This document shows positions 47,985-57,186 of a DNA stretch of 64,000 nucleotides, one piece after another. Under the pieces are notes generated by a model. The model did no database searches, was not told the DNA's origin, and worked only from the letters and a program-made list of their open reading frames with translations. Origin of the DNA: Cypionkella sp. (lineage in GTDB: Bacteria; Pseudomonadota; Alphaproteobacteria; Rhodobacterales; Rhodobacteraceae); contig NZ_JAUSBA010000010.1 in assembly GCF_030652235.1 (NCBI RefSeq), positions 1-64,000 of the forward strand, read 5' to 3'. Position numbers and translations under genes: made by a program. Positions within the stretch are counted from its first letter, which is position 1; each line of letters starts with the position of its first letter.

Positions 47985-48961
47985 CAGATCACCCCTGCGC
48001 GCAAACAATCATGGATATGCACGATGCCAAGCGCTTGCCCCGGTGCCGCAGGATCAACCGCGAACAGGCAGGTGATCTTGCGCTCGTTCATCACGAGCAT
48101 TGCCGCTTCGGCCAAAGCATCCGGCGCCACCGTGGCAGGGGCACGGGTCATCACTGCCCCCGCCGTCAGGCTCAACAGCCGGTCCATATGACGGCGTAAA
48201 TCGCCATCGGTGATGATCCCCACCAGTGCACCCGCCTCGGTCACCCCCACCACGCCAAAGCCCATCTGGCTGATCACCAGCAACGCCTCGGTCATCGGGC
48301 TGTTGGTCTCGATCAGCGGCAGGTCGACATGCATCAGATCGCGGACTTTCAGCAGCTTTGCCCCCAGCTTGCCGCCGGGATGAAACAGCCGGAAATGCTC
48401 GGGCGTAAAGGCGCGGTGTTTCATCAGAGCAATCGCCAAAGCATCGCCCAAAGCGAGCATCATCGTGGTCGAGGTGGTCGGCACAATCCCCGTCTCACAG
48501 GCTTCCGGCGCATCGGGCAATAAGATCGCCACATCCGATTGCCGCACCAGCGTGCTATCCGCCCGCGACGCGACAGCAATCAACGGAATTCCGAACCGCC
48601 GCGTGTGGGCAATGATATCCGCCAGTTCCACCGTCTCGCCCGAGTTCGACAGCACCAGTGACACATCGCCCTTGGTCAGCATCCCCAGATCACCATGGCT
48701 GGCTTCGCCCGGATGCACGAAATGCGCGGGCGTGCCGGTGCTGGCCAAAGTTGCCGCGATCTTGCGCGCGACATGCCCCGATTTCCCCATCCCCGAAACG
48801 ATCACACGGCCGGTCGCCGCCATGATCAGGTCTGCTGCTTGCGCGAAGCTTGGCCCCAGATGATCGGCCAAGATCAGCAAAGCCTCGGCCTCGCGCCGGA
48901 TCACCCGTTGCCCGGCGGCCAGAAGATCTGTGGGGTGCAGATCAGTGGTGGAAAAGGTCAT
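47984..48961 (-). CDS. kdsD: Arabinose-5-phosphate isomerase (KdsD/KpsF)
   Basis: A 325-residue enzyme interconverting ribulose-5-phosphate and arabinose-5-phosphate, first step of Kdo synthesis. The SIS domain (about 35-190) has VSGMGKSGHVARKIAATLASTGTP (in part), SNSGETVEL and TTSTTMMLALGDALAIAL. Two CBS domains (about 205-320) follow. ATG 48961 lies inside the 3' end of rnd (20-base overlap). It heads the lptCAB genes, linking Kdo supply with LPS export. Confidence 0.95.
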   Translation of the reverse strand: MTFSTTDLHPTDLLAAGQRVIRREAEALLILADHLGPSFAQAADLIMAATGRVIVSGMGKSGHVARKIAATLASTGTPAHFVHPGEASHGDLGMLTKGDVSLVLSNSGETVELADIIAHTRRFGIPLIAVASRADSTLVRQSDVAILLPDAPEACETGIVPTTSTTMMLALGDALAIALMKHRAFTPEHFRLFHPGGKLGAKLLKVRDLMHVDLPLIETNSPMTEALLVISQMGFGVVGVTEAGALVGIITDGDLRRHMDRLLSLTAGAVMTRAPATVAPDALAEAAMLVMNERKITCLFAVDPAAPGQALGIVHIHDCLRAGVI

Positions 48962-49592
48962 TCGGCTCGTCCCATCCCAAAAGATCCAACTCGGCGCGGG
49001 TGGGCAGGAAATCGAAACACCGTTGCGCCAGATCAAGCCTGTCTTCGCGGATCAAGATAGCCTCCAGCGCCTTCATCAGCTTGTGCAGATACAAAACGTC
49101 CGACGCTGCATATTCCTTTTGCGCGTCCGTCAGCATGAGCGAACCCCAATCCGAGGTCTGCTGTTGCTTGGACACATCCACCCCCACCAACTCGTTCAGC
49201 AGGTATTTCAGCCCATGCCGATCGGTGAACGTGCGGATCAACTTCGCCGCGATTTTGGTGCACCACACTGGCGCGGTCGTCACCCCAAACGCCTGTTTCA
49301 TCGCGGCCACGTCAAAGCGGCCAAAGTGGAACAGCTTGATCACGTCCGGGTCAGTCAACAACGCCTCAAGGTTCGGGGCCGATTTCTGCCCCTTGGCGAT
49401 CTGCACCAGATGCGCATTGCCATCCCCCGACGACAGCTGCACCAGACACAGCCGATCCCGCATCGGGTTCAGCCCCATGGTTTCGGTATCAATGGCCACA
49501 ACCCGGCCAAGTTTCAGCCCAGCGGGCAGGTCGTTTTGGTAAAGATGAATGGCCAAGGATGACGCCTTTTTTACAATATCGTAGGATGCCAT
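48942..49592 (-). CDS. rnd: Ribonuclease D-type 3'-5' exonuclease
   Basis: About 216 residues, the catalytic DEDD domain only, without the C-terminal HRDC domains of E. coli RNase D; the short form is common in alphaproteobacteria. Motifs: VVAIDTETMGL (Exo I), LFHFGRFDVAAMKQAF (Exo II) and YAASDVLYLHKLM (Exo III). It would trim RNA 3' ends. ATG 49592 has a poor ribosome-binding site; a TTG at 49556 (giving LAIHLYQN) preceded by AAGG is an alternative start. First gene of the kdsD-lpt operon. Confidence 0.9.
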   Translation of the reverse strand: MASYDIVKKASSLAIHLYQNDLPAGLKLGRVVAIDTETMGLNPMRDRLCLVQLSSGDGNAHLVQIAKGQKSAPNLEALLTDPDVIKLFHFGRFDVAAMKQAFGVTTAPVWCTKIAAKLIRTFTDRHGLKYLLNELVGVDVSKQQQTSDWGSLMLTDAQKEYAASDVLYLHKLMKALEAILIREDRLDLAQRCFDFLPTRAELDLLGWDEPNDLFHH

Positions 49593-49775
49593 GGTGATAG
49601 GCGCAAACCCCCGCAAACTCAACCAGCCCCGCATGGATTGAGTTAAAGCGCCGAAAGCGCGGGATCTGCGCCTGCGGTGGTTCGCAGAAGCCCGTTTTTC
49701 GGGGCTAATTGGCCAAGGGCGCCCAAAGCGCCAGATCTTAACTAATCCCTAACGCCAACACGTTAACAAGCTGAT

Positions 49776-49809
49776 ATAAAACAATAAAATATGGTCCCGT
49801 GTTGGGACC
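49776..49809 (-). terminator. Terminator after the carbohydrate kinase operon
   Basis: On the minus strand GGTCCC-AACAC-GGGACC (49793-49809) is followed by ATATTTTATTGTTTTA. A short stem with a T-rich tail, just past the kinase stop codon at 49816. Confidence 0.65.
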
Positions 49810-49815
49810 GCTGCT

Positions 49816-51420
49816 TCAGGCGGTGTTGCGCGCCAGACGCGCCGCAGTTTGCAACGCCTTGAACGCTTCATACCGACTGTTATGTACGGCAATGTGCTGC
49901 CCCGTGCTGGGCGGAAAGCTTTGCTTTGGCCTCGACATCGCCACCATCGCCTGCGGTATCGAGCCTTGCAGCCCGCCGGCCACCGCCGCCAAGATCGCCG
50001 AACCCAGCAGCACGGGCTCCTCCGCCTCGGTCGCTACAACCGTCACCCCGGTGCTATCAGCCAGCAGTTGGCGTACCAGATCATGCTGCCCCGCGCCGCC
50101 ACTGATCATCACCCGCTTAATCGGCGCACCATGCGCGGTTTGGGTATCGATGATCTGCCGCAGCCCATAGCCGATGCCGCACAGACCGGCGACATAGAGC
50201 TGCACGAGGCTGGCGAGATCTTCTGCCATCCCCAAGCCCGCAATCAATGCACGGGCGTGCGGATCAGCAAACGGTGCGCGGTTGCCCAAGAACTCTGGCA
50301 CCACATGCACGCCTCCGGCCAGATCAACCGCATCCGACAGCGTGGCCGAGGCCTCCGCCGCCTGATTGGCCAGCCACACCGCCAGCGGCAGGCCCGCAGC
50401 CTTGGCCGCAGTTTTCGCGTCGGCATGGGCGGGGTGCAGCTTCAGCAAGTGGTCAATCGCGGCCCCGGCTGCGGATTGGCCGCCTTCGTTCAACCACATC
50501 CCCGGCACCATCGCCGAGAAATACGGCCCCCAAACGCCGGGGACGAATTGCGGCTCTGCCGTGGTGGTCATCGTGCAGGACGAGGTGCCAAAGACATAAG
50601 CCATATTTTCGGTTGCATCCGCGCCCATCGCGCCCACTGTGCCGACACCGCCTGCGTGGGCATCAATCAGGCCAGCGCCGACCGGAGTTCCTGGGCGCAG
50701 TCCAAGGTCATTGGCGGCTTGGACGGTTAGCCCTTGCGCCAGCGCGGTGCCGGGTTCCACCATCTCAGTTCCGATACGCGCAAAGCCCTCATCGGCCAGA
50801 ACGCCCAGTCCGATCTGCTGAAAGTAACTCGCATCCCAGCGTTTTTCATGCGCGAGGTAGGTCCATTTGCAAGTGACGGTGCAGGTCGAACGCGCGCGGC
50901 TGCCGCTGGCTTTCCACGTCAGGAAATCTGCCAGATCAAAGAAATCATGGCCCGCATCAAAGATTTCCGGGCGGTTTTCGCGCAGCCATAACAGCTTTGG
51001 CGTCTCCATTTCCGGCGAAATCACGCCGCCGACATATTTTAGCACATCATGCCCAGCTGCATTGATCCGCTCGGCTTGCGGCACCGCGCGGTGATCCATC
51101 CAGACGATGATATTGCGGCTCGGGTCTTCAGATGGCCCGACCGCCAGCGGCACGCCGCCCGCGCCCAAAACCACCAGCGAACAGGTGGCATCAAAGCCGA
51201 CACCCGCCACCTCCGCAGGATCAATCCCCGCCGCCTGCATCGCATCCTTCACTGATTGGCACACCGCTTCCCAGACCTGATCCGAGGATTGCTCGACAAT
51301 CGACCCGGCCTCTTGCCACATCGTCACATCGGCTTTGGCCGAGGCAAGCATCGCACCTTTTGCGTCGAATACCCCGGCGCGCGCGCTGCCCGTGCCTACG
51401 TCAATGCCGATCAGATACAT
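49816..51420 (-). CDS. FGGY-family ketopentose kinase (ribulokinase-like)
   Basis: A 534-residue sugar kinase. The N-terminal ATPase lobe begins MYLIGIDVGTGSARAG. VWMDHRAVPQAERIN and TCTVTCKWTYLAHEK are typical of the D-ribulokinase/YDR109C group. The C-terminal lobe has RVMISGGAGQHDLVRQLLAD and the A-E-E-P-V-L-L-G-S-A adenosine site. It would phosphorylate the ketopentose formed by the neighbouring dehydrogenase. D-ribulose is my best guess; L-ribulose or xylulose cannot be excluded. Last gene of the operon. Confidence 0.88.
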   Translation of the reverse strand: MYLIGIDVGTGSARAGVFDAKGAMLASAKADVTMWQEAGSIVEQSSDQVWEAVCQSVKDAMQAAGIDPAEVAGVGFDATCSLVVLGAGGVPLAVGPSEDPSRNIIVWMDHRAVPQAERINAAGHDVLKYVGGVISPEMETPKLLWLRENRPEIFDAGHDFFDLADFLTWKASGSRARSTCTVTCKWTYLAHEKRWDASYFQQIGLGVLADEGFARIGTEMVEPGTALAQGLTVQAANDLGLRPGTPVGAGLIDAHAGGVGTVGAMGADATENMAYVFGTSSCTMTTTAEPQFVPGVWGPYFSAMVPGMWLNEGGQSAAGAAIDHLLKLHPAHADAKTAAKAAGLPLAVWLANQAAEASATLSDAVDLAGGVHVVPEFLGNRAPFADPHARALIAGLGMAEDLASLVQLYVAGLCGIGYGLRQIIDTQTAHGAPIKRVMISGGAGQHDLVRQLLADSTGVTVVATEAEEPVLLGSAILAAVAGGLQGSIPQAMVAMSRPKQSFPPSTGQHIAVHNSRYEAFKALQTAARLARNTA

Positions 51421-51421
51421 G

Positions 51422-52156
51422 CTACAGGTCCACCGAGTTGGGCAGGATCACCAGATCCCGGATCGTCACATTGCGCGGACGCGTCAACATGAACAAGACC
51501 GCATCGGCGACTTCTTTCGGCATCATCAGGCTGCCATTGGCAAGCGCCTCGTCCATCTTCGCCTTTGGCCAATCATCCAGCAAAGCCGTCACCACCGGGC
51601 CGGGACAAACCGCGCCCACCCGGATGCCATGTTTGGCGACCTGACGGCGCACGGTATGCACAAACGCCTGCACCGCGAATTTCGACGCGGTGTAGATCGG
51701 CTCCCACACCACAGGCACGATCCCCGCGATGGAACTGGTCATGATAATGTCACCCGTCTGGCGTTCCACCATATGCGGCAACACGGCTTGCACGGCGCGG
51801 AACGAGGCGTTGATGTTCAGGTTCAGCATCCGATCCCATACATCTGGATCGCCCGTGACGACGTCACCGCCAACGTAAGCCCCTGCATTGGCGTGGAAAA
51901 TATCGAGGCTGCCCGCCTTCGCCAAAATCTGCGGCATCATCGTCGCCACGCTGGCCGGGTTGGCGAGGTCAATCACCAAGGGGATGGCGTCGGCCCCAAG
52001 CTCGGCACACAACGCCGCCAGCTTGTCTTCGGCGCGGTCGATCAGCACCACCCGCGCCCCGGCCTTCAGCATAGACCGCGCACATTCCAGCCCGATCCCC
52101 GAGGCCGCCCCGGTGACAGCGGCGACTTTTCCGTTCAATTCTTGCGACATCATCAT
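51422..52156 (-). CDS. Short-chain dehydrogenase, polyol type
   Basis: About 244 residues. The NAD-binding TGAASGIG lies at 15-22, NAG in FHANAGAY at 90-92, and the catalytic set S141/S142, Y155 and K159 (YTASK). Three ATG codons in a row begin the frame; the second or third has better spacing from AAGGA. It resembles ribitol 2-dehydrogenase-like SDRs. With a kinase and sugar importer on either side it probably oxidises a pentitol to a ketopentose. Confidence 0.88.
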   Translation of the reverse strand: MMMSQELNGKVAAVTGAASGIGLECARSMLKAGARVVLIDRAEDKLAALCAELGADAIPLVIDLANPASVATMMPQILAKAGSLDIFHANAGAYVGGDVVTGDPDVWDRMLNLNINASFRAVQAVLPHMVERQTGDIIMTSSIAGIVPVVWEPIYTASKFAVQAFVHTVRRQVAKHGIRVGAVCPGPVVTALLDDWPKAKMDEALANGSLMMPKEVADAVLFMLTRPRNVTIRDLVILPNSVDL

Positions 52157-52165
52157 ATCCTTGGA

Positions 52166-53395
52166 TTAAGCCCGGCCATGCGAGGCGCGGCTTTGGCGGG
52201 CAAGGCTGTCGACGATCACGGCGATGGCCAGAACCGCCCCGGTGATCATGTAGCGCAGGCTTGAGGACAGGTTCAGCAGGGTCAGCCCGTTGGCAATCGA
52301 CTGGATCACGATGATGCCCAGCAGCGCCGAGAACGCGGTGCCACGGCCACCGAACAGGCTGGTGCCGCCGATCACTGCCGCAGCAATCGCGTTCAGGTTG
52401 ACGTCGCCCGTCCCGGCCTGCTGGCTGGACGAGGCCAGACGTGCCGCCGACAGAACACCACCCAGCGCGGCCAGCGCCGAACACAGCATAAACGCGCTGA
52501 TATAGATGCCGCGCACATTGATGCCCGCCCGGCGTGCCGCTTCGGCATTGCCGCCGACAGCTTTCATCGAGCGCCCCCATTGCGTGCGGGTCAGCGCGTA
52601 ATTCATCGCCAGAACCAGCGCCACGAACAGTGCAAACATCCACGGCACACCCCGGCCAAGCGACAGGTAGGCAACGATCGCCAGCAAAGCGATGGTGGTC
52701 AGCACGGCTTTGATAAAAAGCCCCGTTGACGACCCCGCCGACAGATTGGCCGCCCTACGGCGCGCATTGGTCGACCGCCCCACCACCAGCATCACAATCC
52801 CCGGTATCAGCGCCAAAGTATAAGACAGCCAAGCGGGCAGGATCAAAAGCTGACCGAACTCAACCATTTTCGAGCCATACGGCAGGTTGATCGACCCGGT
52901 TGCGCCCAGCATGTACAACTGCAAGCCCAGCAGGGCCAAAAGCCCCGACAGGGTAGAGACGAAACTCGGCATCCCTAGGCGATTGCGCAGGGTGGCATAA
53001 ACCGCGCCGATCAGCGCACCCAAGGCCACAGCAGTGCCAATCGCCACGGGCAAAGGCACGCCCTGATTGACCCAAAGCACCCCGATCAGCGCAGAACCCA
53101 CCCCGCTCATCGAGCCCACCGACAGATCAATCTCGCCCAGCATCAGCACGCAGACGATGCCCAAGGCGATCACTCCGGTGGTGGAGCAATCAAACAGCAG
53201 GTTCACAAGGTTGTTCGGCGACAGGAAAATCGGGTTTAGGGCGGTGAACACCGTCCAGATGATCGCCAACCCCACGACCACGGGCAAAGACCCCAGATCG
53301 CCGGATTTTACCCGATCCATGAAGGCTTTCACGCTGCCGGAAAGCCCGGTTGCATGGGTCACGCGCGCGTCGGCACGGTCTAGTTGTGGGTTCAT
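52166..53395 (-). CDS. Sugar ABC transporter permease (XylH/RbsC type)
   Basis: A 409-residue membrane protein with about ten helices, longer than RbsC and similar to XylH-type permeases. Motifs: VCVLMLGEIDLSVGSMSG, MPSFVSTLSGLLALLG, GGNAEAARRAGINVRGI and IGGTSLFGGRGTAFSALLG. It overlaps the ATPase gene by four bases and ends nine bases before the SDR gene. Confidence 0.95.
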   Translation of the reverse strand: MNPQLDRADARVTHATGLSGSVKAFMDRVKSGDLGSLPVVVGLAIIWTVFTALNPIFLSPNNLVNLLFDCSTTGVIALGIVCVLMLGEIDLSVGSMSGVGSALIGVLWVNQGVPLPVAIGTAVALGALIGAVYATLRNRLGMPSFVSTLSGLLALLGLQLYMLGATGSINLPYGSKMVEFGQLLILPAWLSYTLALIPGIVMLVVGRSTNARRRAANLSAGSSTGLFIKAVLTTIALLAIVAYLSLGRGVPWMFALFVALVLAMNYALTRTQWGRSMKAVGGNAEAARRAGINVRGIYISAFMLCSALAALGGVLSAARLASSSQQAGTGDVNLNAIAAAVIGGTSLFGGRGTAFSALLGIIVIQSIANGLTLLNLSSSLRYMITGAVLAIAVIVDSLARQSRASHGRA

Positions 53396-54201
53396 AGCGG
53401 CTCTCCTGCGGCTTCGCGCAGACGGTCAGCCCGGCGCGAGACGGCGTTATCGGTGGCCCCTGTGATGGCCCCCACAAGGTCTTGATTGCTGGCATCCGGC
53501 GTGAACACACCATTGTTGCGCCCCAAGCGCAGCACAACGATACGGTCGGCCACAGCGCGCACGTCTTCCATATTGTGGCTGATCATAATGACGCCAAGGC
53601 CCTTGTCGCGGACGCGTTCCACAAGGTTCAGAACCTCGGCGGTCTGCGCCACGCCCAAGGCGGCGGTGGGTTCATCCAGCATGATGATCTTGGGGTTCAG
53701 CAACAGCGACCGCGCAATGGCCACCGTCTGTCGCTGCCCGCCCGAAAGCGAAGCAATCGGTTCGCGCACCGAAGGGATGCGGGCGGCGAGTTCATTTAAC
53801 AGTGTCCAGGCCCGCACCTCCATCGCGACTTCATCCAGTCGCAACGGGTTCAATTCTTGACCCAGAAAGATATTCGCCACCACATCCAGATTTTCGCACA
53901 AGGCCAAATCCTGAAACACCGTGGCAATCCCCAACTGTAACGCCGCCGCAGGGCTGGCCATCGTCACGGGTTTGCCCTGAAACTCGATGCTGCCCGACGA
54001 GGCCTGATGCACCCCGGCCAGCACCTTGACCAGCGTCGATTTGCCGGCGCCATTGTCGCCGACCAAGGCCACGACTTCGCCTGCATGGACATCAAGATCA
54101 ATATCCGTCAGCGCCGACACCGCGCCGAAATTCTTGGAAATGCCGCGCAAGGAAAGCAGCAGCTCTCCGGGGGCTTTGCGGGTCTGGGATCGGTCCGACA
54201 T
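53392..54201 (-). CDS. Sugar ABC transporter ATP-binding protein, single domain
   Basis: A 269-residue ATPase. ATG 54201 has AAAGGAG upstream; the longer frame is the 3' part of the binding-protein gene. Walker A ALVGDNGAGKSTLVK, signature LSGGQRQTVAIARSL, Walker B IIMLDEPTAALG. Only one ATPase unit is present, unlike the double RbsA; XylG-like single-unit forms act as homodimers. Confidence 0.95.
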   Translation of the reverse strand: MSDRSQTRKAPGELLLSLRGISKNFGAVSALTDIDLDVHAGEVVALVGDNGAGKSTLVKVLAGVHQASSGSIEFQGKPVTMASPAAALQLGIATVFQDLALCENLDVVANIFLGQELNPLRLDEVAMEVRAWTLLNELAARIPSVREPIASLSGGQRQTVAIARSLLLNPKIIMLDEPTAALGVAQTAEVLNLVERVRDKGLGVIMISHNMEDVRAVADRIVVLRLGRNNGVFTPDASNQDLVGAITGATDNAVSRRADRLREAAGEPL

Positions 54202-54227
54202 GGCGGCTCCTTTCAAAGCGATGAAGT

Positions 54228-54258
54228 CCGTCTGGGCCGGGGAGGGCGGCCCAGACGG
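54228..54258 (-). terminator. Intercistronic stem-loop between binding protein and ATPase genes
   Basis: A perfect 11-bp stem CCGTCTGGGCC/GGCCCAGACGG with a nine-base loop directly after the binding-protein gene. Such loops often keep binding-protein mRNA stable and lower downstream expression. Confidence 0.7.
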
Positions 54259-54269
54259 TGGGGTTGCGG

Positions 54270-55322
54270 TTACTTGATGCCAAGCTCCGCACAGCCAGCG
54301 GCATAGCGATCCACACACAGCTCGGCTGCGGTCAGGATGCCTTTGTCGATGATCTCGGCTTTCAGGTTTTCGCGGGTCACAACGGCGGGGACGAACAACT
54401 GCGATGGTGTGTCATAGAGGCTCATTTCCGCTTTCGGCGTTTCGCCATTCAGGAACTGCACGGCGATATTGGCCGCAGCGGCTGCCACGATTTCCGAAGG
54501 TTTGGAAATCGTGTTGTACTGGTCGCCCGCAATGATCAACTGCAGCGCCGCCAAAGTCGCATCGTTGCCGGTCACGGGCGGCACCGGATCAACGCCCGCC
54601 GCTTTGAAGGCTGCAACCGCACCGCCGCCGGTGCCGTCATTCGCGGCCACCACACCGATGATGTCAGCCCCGAACCGAGTGATCTGGCCCGCTGCCCATT
54701 CCTGCGCTTTCGGCGGCGCCCAATCTGGGGTGTCGAACTCGGCCAAAGTCGCATAACCGCTGGCAGCAATACCCTCGTGGATACCGTCTTTGATCAACCC
54801 AGCGGCTGCATCGGTGGGCGAGCCGTTGATCTGCAACACGCCGCCCTTGTCGGTGGGCAGGCCCAGATCCTTTAGGTGCGCCATCAACGATTCCGCAATC
54901 GCCTTGCCGATGCCTTTGTTATCAAAAGAAACATAGTAATCTGCGGGCTTGTCGGGGATCGGGCGGTCATAGGCGATCACCTTGATGCCTTGGCTTTGCG
55001 CAAGGCTGACCAAAGCCGCAGCCGCACTGCTGTCGACCGGGTCAAGCACGATCACTTTCGCGCCTTGGGTAATCACCGAGTTGAACTGCTGCTGTTGCAG
55101 CGCCACATCGGCATTGGCGTTTTGATAGATCACCGTGCAATCGGCACACAGCTTTTTCATCTCGGCTTCAAAGCCGGGGAAATCGTGCTGCTCGTAGCGG
55201 GTCGAGGCTTGGTCGGGCATCAAAAACGCCACGGTGCCCGCGGTTTGCGCGAAAGCCGCGCCCGAAATCAGGGCAGTCGACAGCGCCAAGGCCCCCGTCA
55301 GGTGCGATACGATAAGTTTCAT
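54270..55322 (-). CDS. Sugar ABC transporter substrate-binding protein
   Basis: A 350-residue periplasmic protein of the ribose/xylose-binding type (Peripla_BP_4). ATG 55322 has GGAGG upstream. The signal peptide (1-26) ends AFAQ. The body shows VAFLMPDQASTRYEQHDFPGFEAEM, VIAYDRPI, VSFDNKGIGKAIAESLM and VPPVTGNDATLAALQLIIAGDQYNTI, which most resembles XylF-like proteins. The ligand is predicted to be a pentitol or pentose. Confidence 0.94.
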   Translation of the reverse strand: MKLIVSHLTGALALSTALISGAAFAQTAGTVAFLMPDQASTRYEQHDFPGFEAEMKKLCADCTVIYQNANADVALQQQQFNSVITQGAKVIVLDPVDSSAAAALVSLAQSQGIKVIAYDRPIPDKPADYYVSFDNKGIGKAIAESLMAHLKDLGLPTDKGGVLQINGSPTDAAAGLIKDGIHEGIAASGYATLAEFDTPDWAPPKAQEWAAGQITRFGADIIGVVAANDGTGGGAVAAFKAAGVDPVPPVTGNDATLAALQLIIAGDQYNTISKPSEIVAAAAANIAVQFLNGETPKAEMSLYDTPSQLFVPAVVTRENLKAEIIDKGILTAAELCVDRYAAGCAELGIK

Positions 55323-55356
55323 TGGTCGTCCTCCATGTTGACCGGTTTTGATGGAA

Positions 55357-55386
55357 CCTCGGCGGCGCGGGTCAGCACCGCCGAGG
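55357..55386 (-). terminator. Hairpin between araC-type gene and binding-protein gene
   Basis: CCTCGGCGG (55357-55365) and CCGCCGAGG (55378-55386) form a perfect 9-bp stem with a 12-base loop, about 35 bases before the binding-protein start. No T-run. It could terminate the regulator transcript or lie in the leader of the transport operon. Confidence 0.5.
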
Positions 55387-55539
55387 CTTATCGGCTTGTC
55401 ATCAGGCAAAGCACGGCCCTGCGGAGGCAGTAGGGTTCTGCCACCGTTGCCATTTGCCTTCCGTCAAGCCGGATCTTCGCCAGAAGCGGCACCTGCGGAT
55501 TTCCTCCTGCCCGCAGGTTTGGCCTATGGCCGAATAGGT

Positions 55540-56421
55540 TCAGGCCGCAAGGGCCCCGTGTTGGTTCTCCGCCAGCAAGTCCCGAAACCGCGAGGGCGTC
55601 ATGCCCTTTTGCGCCTGAAACTGCCGGTTAAAGTTGGATATGTTGTTGAAACCAGACGAAAAACACACATCGGTGATCTTCATCTCATCCTTGTCCATCA
55701 GCAACTGACAGGCCAGGTTGATCCGCAAACGGTTGACGTATTTCACCAAAGCTTGGCCCGTGTGGCGGCGAAAGCTGCGCGAAAATGCCGAAGGCGAAAG
55801 CCCCGCGATCGCGGCCAGATCGGTTTCGGTGAAAGGCTCGGTCAGGTTGGCGTTGATATAGGCCAGCGCCTCATTGATGCCCGTAGACATAAAACCAGAA
55901 GGATCGGGCAGGTAATTCGTCGAGGTCAGTGTGGTCACTTCAGCCCGCTGCAACAGGCCCAGCAGACCGATGAACACCTCAATCCGCCGAATGCCCTGCG
56001 CGGTCACAAGTTCGGCCAACATTGGTGCAGCGGCTTCGGCGGTGGCTGGGCTGAACAGCGCCCCTTGACGGCTGATTTCCAGCAGCCCTTCACAGGCGGC
56101 CAATTCCGGCAGAAGTGCCATCGCATCGCCGATAAACTCTTCGGTGAACTGCAACACCCTGCCGCGCAACGGCACGCTTTCACCCGTAGCCAGATGGCTG
56201 ACCCAGTTGTGTGGCAGGTTCGGCCCCGTCAGCACCAGATTTCCCGGCTCAAAATTGCCAATGAAATCGCCGACGAAATAGTGGCCCGACGTCGCCACCA
56301 CATGATGAATTTCGTATTCCGGGTGAAAATGCCAGCGCACCGTATGGTACGGATAGCCATGCGCCCAAGCCTTGAAAGATTCCGACCGCCCAATCTGGAC
56401 GACCTCTAGATCCGGTTTCAT
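55540..56421 (-). CDS. AraC-family regulator of the sugar operon
   Basis: A 293-residue activator. The N-terminal cupin-like sensor (about 15-100: YHTVRWHFHPEYEIHHVV, FEPGNLVLTGPNLPH) is followed by a C-terminal double helix-turn-helix (about 190-285: FTETDLAAIAGLSPSAFSRSFRRHTG, ITDVCFSSGFNNISNFNRQFQAQKGMTPSRFR). ATG 56421 follows GGAGG. It is directly upstream of, and in line with, the transport/catabolic operon, so it probably controls it in response to the sugar. Confidence 0.93.
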   Translation of the reverse strand: MKPDLEVVQIGRSESFKAWAHGYPYHTVRWHFHPEYEIHHVVATSGHYFVGDFIGNFEPGNLVLTGPNLPHNWVSHLATGESVPLRGRVLQFTEEFIGDAMALLPELAACEGLLEISRQGALFSPATAEAAAPMLAELVTAQGIRRIEVFIGLLGLLQRAEVTTLTSTNYLPDPSGFMSTGINEALAYINANLTEPFTETDLAAIAGLSPSAFSRSFRRHTGQALVKYVNRLRINLACQLLMDKDEMKITDVCFSSGFNNISNFNRQFQAQKGMTPSRFRDLLAENQHGALAA

Positions 56422-57141
56422 CCGCGTCTCCTCCCTGCGCAAATCCAGACTCAAGGCCCGGTGATTGCGTCGTCTTGCCCTGTCGGTTGCTCCATGGCAT
56501 CTGACAAAGTTAACAGGGCTGATCGGGGCAGACTACTACGGCAGCACGCTTCGGCTGATACTTTTTTGCCGATTTTGGCCAAATTCGGCTGCAATATTGC
56601 GATGCTTGGCGGAAGGCTGCATTATGGGCGCGGCAGAGGTGGTGAAAGAATCAGCCATTGCGCCCAGGCAATGGCGAGTCGATGCCCCCTCCAGCAGCAC
56701 AGTCACCTCATCGGCGCGTTTCAGAAGGTGAATCGCAAACCGTGCCGTCTTTGATTCAGCCCCTGCAGCAAGACAAAGCTGATTATCCCCCGGCAAAGCA
56801 CCGCCCGCCCAAGCTTGACGCAAGGTTGCCAAATGGGCGTCGTAAACCCGATGCCGATCCGCAAAACTCTGCCCAAAGGCGGTGACCAGTGACGGCATGC
56901 TGCAAAACCCACGCCAAGCTGCAACCGCCCCTTTGACAGCGCATCGGTCACCGCCGCATCCCCCCCCCCGCACTGGGCCCTCCATCATCAAGGTCACTGC
57001 CCCGGCTGGCGGGATTGCCCGCGCTCTCAACTGCCGTGATCCGCGAGGCGACGAATGAGCATGAGGCGCTATGAGATAGCTTGAGAGCAATTCGTCTACC
57101 AAGCACGCAAAAGTGGAGAAGGCGGTGGGTCGGAAAAGACG
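56422..57141. other. Gene-poor stretch between araC-type gene and tRNA-Leu
   Basis: About 720 bases with no gene I can support beyond the weak frame at 56536-56898. It contains a run of ten C at 56960-56969. A tRNA flank with decayed coding sequence is a common result of past insertions, but I see no attachment repeat or integrase. Confidence 0.5.
56536..56898 (-). CDS. Uncertain open frame beside the tRNA gene, possibly a remnant
   Basis: A 120-codon frame (MPSLVTAFGQSFADRH... to ...QKSISRSVLP). The amino-acid composition looks protein-like, with SFADRHRVYDAHLATLRQAW suggesting helices, but there is no good ribosome-binding site and no family I recognise. The frame stays open further upstream, across a 10-base C run (56960-56969) and into the tRNA, which cannot be coding. 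It may be the 3' part of a decayed gene. Confidence 0.25.
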   Translation of the reverse strand: MPSLVTAFGQSFADRHRVYDAHLATLRQAWAGGALPGDNQLCLAAGAESKTARFAIHLLKRADEVTVLLEGASTRHCLGAMADSFTTSAAPIMQPSAKHRNIAAEFGQNRQKSISRSVLP

Positions 57142-57175
57142 AAAGCCGCGTAACCCTTTAAGGATACGCGGCTTT
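57142..57175 (-). terminator. Terminator of the tRNA-Leu gene
   Basis: An 11-bp perfect stem AAAGCCGCGTA/TACGCGGCTTT with a 12-base loop lies 12 bases past the tRNA 3' end on the minus strand, followed by a T-rich stretch (TCGTCTTTTCC). Confidence 0.8.
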
Positions 57176-57186
57176 TCGCATAGTAA

